Assembly (NCBI RefSeq): GCF_003852425.1
Contig: NZ_QAJN01000010.1
Location: forward strand, 390,963-454,962
DNA: 64,000 nt
Direction: 5' to 3'
Source: Paucibacter sp. KBW04
GTDB lineage: Bacteria; Pseudomonadota; Gammaproteobacteria; Burkholderiales; Burkholderiaceae_C
Part shown: in pieces, positions 32,898 to 41,800 of the stretch
Layout of the letters: the number at the start of each line of letters is the position of its first letter
Position numbering within the stretch: position 1 is the first letter of the stretch
Made by a program: the position numbers and the translations under genes
Notes under the pieces: model-generated
Databases searched by the model: none
What the model was told of the DNA's origin: nothing
Seen by the model: the letters and a program-made list of their open reading frames with translations, nothing else

Positions 32898-35800
32898 ATG
32901 GCATCTCTGATCTCGAACCTAAGCACCGACCAAATCGCTGGCCTGTCCACTGCCACCTTGGCGAGACTGAACAGCGAGGACTGGGCGGCTTTCTCGAGCG
33001 ACCAGTTCCAAGCGCTAACCACGCTTCAGTTTGCTTCGCTGGGCTCCCGTGCGGTCTCCATGTTCACGACCAGCAATATTGCTGCGATCGAGAGCGATGA
33101 TTTGCGGGCCCTCAGCACCACCGCATTCCGCACCTTCAACTCCGAACAGCTGAATTCACTGGGTTCGGATCAGTTTTCTGCGATCACGACACAGCAAGTC
33201 GGCGCACTCAACTCCAGCCAGCTGCGCAATCTCGAGTCCGATGACTTGAACGCCCTGGCCAGCGATCAAATTCGAGCGCTGAGTACCGCGCAAATCGGCG
33301 CGATTTCGACCTCCTTGATCAGCTCCATGGCCTCGGACGATGTCCAGGCCCTGCGATCCGAGCAGATCAGAGGGCTGAACTCCTCGCAGGTGGGCGCCCT
33401 CTCCACCGACGCCATCGCCGCCCTGCAAACTCAACAGGCCGCCGCCTTGACCAGCAGTCAGGCCGCGGCCTTGAGTTCTGATCAGACCACCGCCCTGCAC
33501 ACCGACACGATCAACGCACTCAGCACGACCGCGATTCGTGCCCTGGGCACCGATCAGGTGGCCGCCCTGAGCTCGGACCAGGTCGCAGCGCTGAGCACCC
33601 AGCAACTTGCAAGTGCCAGCACCCAACAAATCGCGCAACTCGCCAGCGAAGACCTGGCTGCGCTGAACTCCACCCAGATTCGCGCCTTCACCACGGCCCA
33701 GATTGCGGCCTTGAACACCGATCAGCTGGCCGGTTTGGGCAGCGAGGATGTGCAAGCACTTTCCACCGCCCAGGTGCGTGCGCTCAACTCCAGCCAACTC
33801 GGCGCCTTGAGCAGCGACTCCATCGAGGCCATGAGTTCGCAGCAGATCGCAGCCCTGAACTCGGTCCAGGTCCAAGGCCTGAACACCGATCAGATGGCCG
33901 CCATCAGCTCGGACGATATCCGCGCCCTTGGCACCGCAGCCCTGCGCGCCTTGTCGACCGATCAATTTGCCGCGCTGCAATCGGATCAGATCGGCGCCCT
34001 GAGCAGCGCCCAGGTCATTGCCATGACCACGGCCCAAGTCGCTTCTCTGGCCAGCGATGACCTGAATGCCTTCAACAGCGCCCAGATCCGGGCCATGGGT
34101 ACCGCTCAGGTGGCGGCGCTGACCAGCGACCAGGTCAGCACCATGGCCAGCGACGATGTGCAGGCACTCAGCTCCACACAGCTGCAAGCCCTGAACTCCA
34201 CCCAGGTGGGCGCTTTGTCCACCGACAGCATCGAGGCCTTGAGCTCCAACCAGGTCGCTGCGCTGAGCTCGCGCCAGGTCCAGGGCCTGAGCACGGACCA
34301 AATGGCCGCGATCGAAACGGCCGACCTGAAGGCCATGAGCAGCGGCGCCCTGCGCTCGCTCAGCACCGATCAGTTCGCCGCGCTGAACTCCGACCAAGTC
34401 GGCGCGCTCACCAGCAGCCAAGTCGGCGCCCTGACCACGGCCCAAGTGGCCGCCATGGCCACCGATGACCTGAATGCCTTCAACAGCGCGCAGATCCGCG
34501 CCCTGGGCACGGCCCAAGTCGCCGCCCTGACCAGCGACCAAGTGGCCGCCATGGCCAGCGATGATGTGCAGGCCCTCAGCTCGGTCCAGTTGCAAGCGCT
34601 GAACTCCAACCAGTTCGGCGCTCTGTCGACCGACGGTATTGCTGCCCTGGGCTCCAGCCAAGTCGCTGCACTCAGCTCCAAGCAAGTTCAGGGCATGAGC
34701 ACCGATCAAATGGTGGCCCTTGAATCCAGTGATCTGAAGGCCTTGTCGACGGCCGCCCTGCGTTCCCTGAATACCGAGCAGTTTGCGGCCCTGCAATCCG
34801 ACCAAGTCGGCGCCTTGAGCTCGACCCAGGTCAGTGCCTTGACCACGGCCCAGGTGGCCGCCATGGCCAGCGACGATCTGAACGCCTTCAACAGCGCCCA
34901 GATCCGCGCTCTGACCACCGCCCAGATCGCCGCCTTGACATCCGATCAGGTCGCCGCCATGGCCACCGACGATGTGCAAGCCATCAGCAGCACCCAGCTG
35001 CAAGCGCTCAACTCCGTCCAGGTGGGGGCCCTGTCGACCGACAGCATTGCCGCCCTGACCTCCAACCAAGTCGGCGCCTTGAACTCCGTGCAAGTCAAGG
35101 GCCTGAGCACCGATCAGATGGCCGCCATCGAGTCCAATGACTTGAAGGCCATGTCCACCAGCGCCCTGCGCGCCCTGGGCACCGACCAATTTGAAGCCCT
35201 CAACTCCGAGCAAGTCGCCGCCCTGACGACCAGCCAGGTCGGCTCCCTGACCACCGCCCAAGTCGAGGCCCTGGCCAGCGATGATCTGAATGCCTTCAAC
35301 AGCGCTCAGATTCGCGCCCTCAGCACCGCGCAAATCGGCGCACTGACCAGCTCGCAGGTCGGTGCGATGGACACCGACGATGTGCAAGCCCTGAGCTCCG
35401 TTCAGCTGCAAGCGATGAACTCGGTGCAAGTTGGCGCGCTGAGCACAGACAGCATCGTGGCCCTGAGTTCGAGCCAGGTTGGCGCGCTGAGTTCCAAGCA
35501 AGTGCAAGGCCTGAGCACCGACCAGATGGCCGCCATCGAGTCCAATGACTTGAAGGCCCTCTCCACGGCCGCCCTGCGCTCCCTGGGCACCGACCAATTT
35601 GCGGCGCTGCAGTCTGATCAGATCGGCGCCCTGAGCACCTCTCAGGTCGGCGCCTTGACCACGGCCCAAGTGGCCGCCATGGCCACCGACGACCTCAATG
35701 CCTTTGGCAGCGGCCAGATGCGTGCGTTGAGCACCAGCCAGATCGCCGCCCTGACCAGCGATCAAGTTGCCGCCCTGGACACCGAGGGCGTCCAGGCTCT

Positions 35801-38800
35801 CAGCTCCAACCAGTTGCAAGCCCTGAACTCCAACCAGTTTGGCGCCCTCGGCACCGATGCGATTGCCGCCCTCAGCTCGGCCCAAGTGGGCGCCCTGAGC
35901 TCCAAGCAAGTCCAGGGCCTGAGCACCGACCAGATGGCCGCCATCGAGTCCGATGACATCAAGGCCCTGTCCACCGCCGCCCTGCGCTCCCTCAGCACCG
36001 ATCAATTCGGCGCGCTGGAGTCCGACCAGGTCGGCGCCCTGAGCAGCAACCAAGTCGTCGCACTGACCACCGGTCAGATCGCGGCCCTGGCCAGCGACGA
36101 CCTGAACGCCTTCAACAGCGCGCAGATCCGCGCCCTGAGCAGTACACAGCTCGCTGCCCTTGGCACCGCTCAAATTGCTGCCATGGAGAGCGCCGACATC
36201 CAGGCCCTCAGCAGCAACCAGATCCAAGCCCTCAGCTCGGACCAGATCGGCGCGCTCTCGACCGACAATATCGTCGCCCTGACCTCGAATCAGATCGGTG
36301 CGCTGACCTCGCGCCAAGTCCAGGGCCTGAGCACCGACCAGATCGCCGCAATTGAAACCAACGATCTGCGCTCGCTCACCACCGTCGGCCTGAAGTCGCT
36401 GGGCACCCAGCAGACCGACGCCTTGCTGTCCGATCAAATCGCGGCCCTGACCACCTCGCAGGTCAACGCCCTGACCACCGCCCAGCTCTCAACGCTGAGT
36501 AGCGACAGCCTGAACGCCTTCAACAGCAGCCAGATCCGCGCCCTGAGCACGGCCCAGCTGGTGGCCCTGAGCACCTCGCAAGTGGCCGCCATGGCCAGCG
36601 ACGATGTGCAAGCCCTGGCCTCCAACCAGGTCCAAGCCCTGCACTCCGACCAAGTCGGCGCCCTGTCCACCGACAGCATTGCCGCCCTGAGCTCCAGCCA
36701 AGTGGCTGCACTGACCTCGGTGCAGGTCAAGGGTCTGGGCACGGAGCAAATGGCCGCCATCGAAACCGGCGACCTCAAGGCCCTGTCCACCGCCGCCCTG
36801 CGTGCCCTGGACAGCAGCCAGCTCGATGCCCTGAACTCGCTGCAGATCGCCGCCCTGAGCACGGCCCAAGTCGCCGCCCTGACGAGCACCCAGGTCAGCC
36901 AGCTCTCGACCGATGACGTCAACGCCCTGACCAGCGGCCAGCTGCGTGCGCTCACCAGCGCTCAGCTCGTGGCCCTGAGCAGCGACCAACTAGAGGCCCT
37001 GGACTCGACCCAGATCGCTGCCTTGGCCAGCAACCAGGTCGCCGCCCTGACCAGCACCCAGATCAGCCAGCTCGGCAGCGATGACCTCAATGCCCTGACC
37101 AGCAACCAAATCAATGCCCTGACCACGGCCCAAGTCGCCGCGCTGGCGACCTCGCAGCTCGCCGCCATGGCCACGGAAGATGTGCAAGCCCTGAACTCGC
37201 GTCAGATCCAGGCCCTGAACTCGGATCAAGTCGGCGCCCTGTCCTCGGACGGCATCGTCGCCCTGAGCTCCGCTCAGATCGGCGCGCTGACCTCGGTGCA
37301 GGTCAAGGGCCTGGGCACGGACCAGATGGCCGCCATCGAGTCCAACGACTTGAAGGCCATGTCCACCGCCGCCTTGCGTGCGCTGGACAGCAGTCAACTC
37401 GACGCCCTGGACTCGAACCAGATCGCCGCGCTGAACACCAACCAGATCGCCGCACTGAACACGCTGCAGATCAGCCAGCTGAGCACCGATGATCTGAACG
37501 CCTTCACCAGCGCCCAGATCCGTGCCCTCAGCACTGCCCAAATGGCAGCGCTGAGCACCTCGCAAGTCGCAGCCTTGGCGACCGACGATGTGCAAGCCAT
37601 CAGTTCCGTCCAGCTGCGAGCCCTGGACTCTGCCCAGGTCGGCGCCCTGTCCTCCGACGGCATCGAAGCCCTGAGCTCCAGCCAGCTCGGCGCGCTCACC
37701 TCGACGCAAGTCAAGGGCCTGAGCACGGATCAGATGGCAGCCATCGAGTCGGCCGACCTGAAGGCCCTGTCCACCGCCGCCCTGCGCGCCCTGGACAGCA
37801 GCCAGCTCGACGCCCTGAACTCGCAACAAATCGCGGCCCTCAGTACCGTCCAAGTGGCGTCCTTGAGCAGCTTGCAGATCAGTCAGCTCTCCAGCGACGA
37901 CCTGAACGCATTCGAGAGTGCGCAGATCCGTGCCCTGGGCACGGCCCAGGTGGCCGCGCTGAGCAGCGACCAAGTCTCCACCCTGACGACCGAGGACGTG
38001 CAGGCCCTCAGCTCCACCCAGGTGCAGGCCCTGAACTCGGCCCAGGTCGGCGCCCTGTCCTCGGACGGCATCGCCGCCATGAGCTCGGCCCAGATCGGCG
38101 CGCTGAACTCGGTGCAGGTCAAGGGCTTGGGCACGGACCAGATGGCCGCCATCGAGTCGAATGACTTGAAGGCCCTGTCCACCGCCGCCCTGCGGGCCCT
38201 GGACAGCAGCCAGCTCGACGCCCTGGACTCGACCCAGATCGCCGCCCTGAACACCAATCAGGTCGCCGCGCTGAACACGCTGCAGATCAGCCAGCTCTCG
38301 ACCGATGATTTGAGCGCCTTCACCAGCGCCCAGATCCGCGCCCTGGGTACCGCCCAGGTGGCGGCGCTGACCAGCGAGCAGATTGGGTCCCTGGCCACCG
38401 ACGCTGTGCAAGCCCTCAGCTCTACTCAGCTCCGAGCCTTGGATTCGAGCCAGGTCGGCGCCCTGTCATCCGACGGCATCGAAGCCCTGAGCTCCAGCCA
38501 AGTCGGCGCCCTGACCTCGGTGCAGGTCAAGGGCCTGGGCACGGATCAGATGGCGGCCTTTGAATCGGCCGACCTGAAGGCCCTGTCCACCGCCGCCCTG
38601 CGTGCTCTGGACAGCAGCCAGCTCGACGCGCTGAACTCGCAGCAAATCAGCGCACTGAACACCAACCAGGTTGCCGCGCTGAGCACCTTGCAGATCAGCC
38701 AGCTCTCCAGCGATGACCTGAACGCACTCGAGAGCGTGCAGATTCGGGCCCTGAGCACGGCCCAGGTGGCCGCGCTGAGCAGCGACCAAGTCTCCACCCT

Positions 38801-41800
38801 GACGACCGAGGACGTGCAGGCTCTCAGCTCCACCCAGGTCCAAGCCCTGAAGTCGGACCAGGTCGGCGCCCTGTCCTCGGACGGCATCGCCGCCATGAGC
38901 TCCAGCCAGATTGCTGCCCTGAACTCGGTGCAGGTCAAGGGTCTGGGCACGGATCAGATGGCCGCCATCGAGTCGAATGACTTGAAGGCCTTGTCCACCG
39001 CCGCCCTGCGTACCTTGGACAGCAACCAACTCAACGCCCTGGATTCGCTGCAGATCGCCGCCCTGAGCAGCACCCAAGTTGCAGCCCTGACGACGGCTCA
39101 AATCAGCCAGCTGGCCACCGACGATTTCAGCGCGCTGACCAGCAACCAGCTGCGCGCCCTGACGACTACTCAGATCACCGCCCTGGGCAGCGACCAACTA
39201 GAGGCCCTGGACTCGACCCAGATCGCCGCCTTGGCCAGCAACCAGGTCGCAGCCCTGACCAGCACCCAGGTCAGCCAGCTGAGCAGCGATGACCTCAATG
39301 CCCTGACCAGCGCACAGATCGTGGCCCTGAGCACCGGCCAAATTGCTGCCCTGAGCACCAGCCAAGTCAGCACCATGGCCACCGAGGATGTACAGGCCCT
39401 GAACTCGCGTCAGATCCAGGCCCTGCACTCCGACCAAGTCGGCGCCCTGTCCACCGACAGCATTGCCGCCCTGAGCTCTAGCCAAGTGGCTGCGCTGACC
39501 TCGGTGCAGGTCAAGGGCCTGGGCACGGAGCAAATGGCCGCCATCGAAACCGGCGACCTCAAGGCCCTGTCCACCGCCGCCCTGCGTGCCCTGGACAGCA
39601 GCCAGCTCGATGCCTTGAACTCGCTGCAGATCGCCGCCCTGAGCACGGCCCAAGTCGCCGCCCTGACGAGCACCCAGGTCAGCCAGCTCTCGACCGATGA
39701 CGTCAACGCCCTGACCAGCGGCCAGCTGCGTGCGCTCACCAGCGCTCAGCTCGTGGCCCTGAGCAGCGACCAACTAGAGGCCCTGGACTCGACCCAGATC
39801 GCCGCCTTGGCCAGCAACCAGGTCGCCGCCCTGACCAGCACCCAGATCAGCCAGCTCAGCAGCGATGACCTCAATGCCCTGACCAGCAATCAAATCAATG
39901 CCCTGACCACGGCCCAAGTCGCCGCGCTGGCGACCTCGCAGCTCGCCGCCATGGCCACGGAGGATGTGCAAGCCCTGAACTCGCGTCAGATCCAGGCCCT
40001 GGGCTCGGATCAAGTCGGCGCCCTGTCCTCGGACGGCATCGTCGCCCTGAGCTCCGCTCAGGTCGGCGCGCTGACCTCGGTGCAGGTCAAGGGCCTGGGC
40101 ACGGACCAGATGGCCGCCATCGAGTCCAACGACTTGAAGGCCATGTCGACCGCCGCCCTGCGCGCCCTGGACAGCAGCCAGCTCGACGCCCTGGACTCGA
40201 ACCAGATCGCCGCGCTGAACACCAACCAGATCGCCGCACTGAACACGCTGCAGATCAGCCAGCTGAGCACCGATGATCTGAACGCCTTCACCAGCGCCCA
40301 GATCCGCGCCCTGAGCAGCGCCCAAGTGGCGGCATTGGCAACAGCCCAAGTCGCCTCCCTGGCCACCGACGATGTGCAAGCCCTCAGCTCCACTCAGATT
40401 CAAGCCTTGAATTCGAGCCAGGTCGGCGCCCTGTCCTCCGACGGCATCGAGGCCCTGAGCTCCACCCAAGTCGGCGCGCTGACCTCGGTGCAAGTCAAGG
40501 GTCTGGGCACGGATCAGATGGCCGCCATCGAGTCGAACGACTTGAAGGCCCTGTCCACCGCCGCCCTGCGCGCCCTGGACAGCAGCCAGCTCGACGCCCT
40601 GAACTCGCAACAGATCGGTGCCCTCAGCACGGCCCAGGTGGCTTCCTTGAGCACCTTGCAGATCAGCCAGCTCTCCAGCGATGACCTGAACGCTTTTGAC
40701 AGCGCCCAGATTCGTGCCCTGGGCACGGCCCAGGTGGCCGCGCTGAGCAGCGACCAAGTTTCTACCCTGACGACCGAGGACGTGCAAGCCCTCAGCTCCA
40801 CCCAGGTGCAGGCCCTGAACTCGGTCCAAGTCGGCGCCCTGTCCTCGGACGGCATCGCCGCCATGAGCTCCAGCCAGATCGGCGCGCTGAATTCGGTGCA
40901 GGTCAAGGGCTTGGGCACGGACCAGATGGCCGCCATCGAGTCGAACGACTTGAAGGCCCTGTCCACCGCCGCCCTGCGCGCCCTGGACAGCAGCCAGCTC
41001 GACGCCCTGGACTCGACCCAGATTGCCGCCCTGAACACCAACCAAGTCGCCGCGCTGAACACGCTGCAGATCAGCCAGCTCTCGACCGACGATGTGAACG
41101 CCCTCACCAGCGCTCAGATCAAGAGCATGACGACGGCTCAGGTCGCGGCGCTGGGCAGTGATCAGCTCGACGCGCTCGACTCGACGCAGATCGGCGCGCT
41201 GACCAGCGTGCAGGTTGCCGCGCTGACGACCAGCCAGGTCAGCCAGCTGAGCACCGATGATCTGAACGCCTTCGACAGCAACCAGATCCGCGCCCTCGGC
41301 ACGGCCCAGGTGGCGGCGCTGACGAGCGACCAGGTCGCGGCCATGGCCACGAACGATGTGCAGGCCCTCAGCTCCACCCAGGTGCAAGCCCTGAACTCGG
41401 CCCAGATCGGCGCCTTGTCCAGCGACAGCATCGAGGCCCTCAACTCCACCCAAGTCGGCGCGCTGAGCTCGGTGCAGGTCAAGGGTCTGGGCACGGATCA
41501 GATGGCCGCCATCGAGTCCAACGACTTGAAGGCCCTGTCCACCGCCGCCCTGCGCGCCCTGGACAGCAGCCAGCTCGACGCGCTGGATTCGCTGCAGATC
41601 GCCGCCCTGACCAGCGTCCAAGTGGCCGCCTTCAACACGCTGCAGATCAGCCAGTTGTCCACCGATGATTTGAATGCCTTCACCAGCAATCAGATCCGCG
41701 CCCTGGGCACAACCCAGCTCGCCGCCCTGGCCACAGACCAGGTGGCTGCGATGGCCACGGACGATGTGCAAGCCCTGGCGACCCACCAATTGCAGGCCTT

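Noticed and set aside
32898-33200. LapA-type N-terminal retention module with a periplasmic cleavage site
   Set aside because: The octads begin at the first residue; no separate N-terminal domain or di-alanine cleavage motif is seen, and no LapD/LapG gene is present.
33156-41789. Very long open frames on the minus strand (33156-36437, 36990-38411, 39774-41789) with Gly/Leu/Gln-rich repeats
   Set aside because: They are reverse-strand shadows of the 24-bp coding array; a 24-bp unit without stop in one reverse frame stays open for as long as the array does. No start context and no family features.
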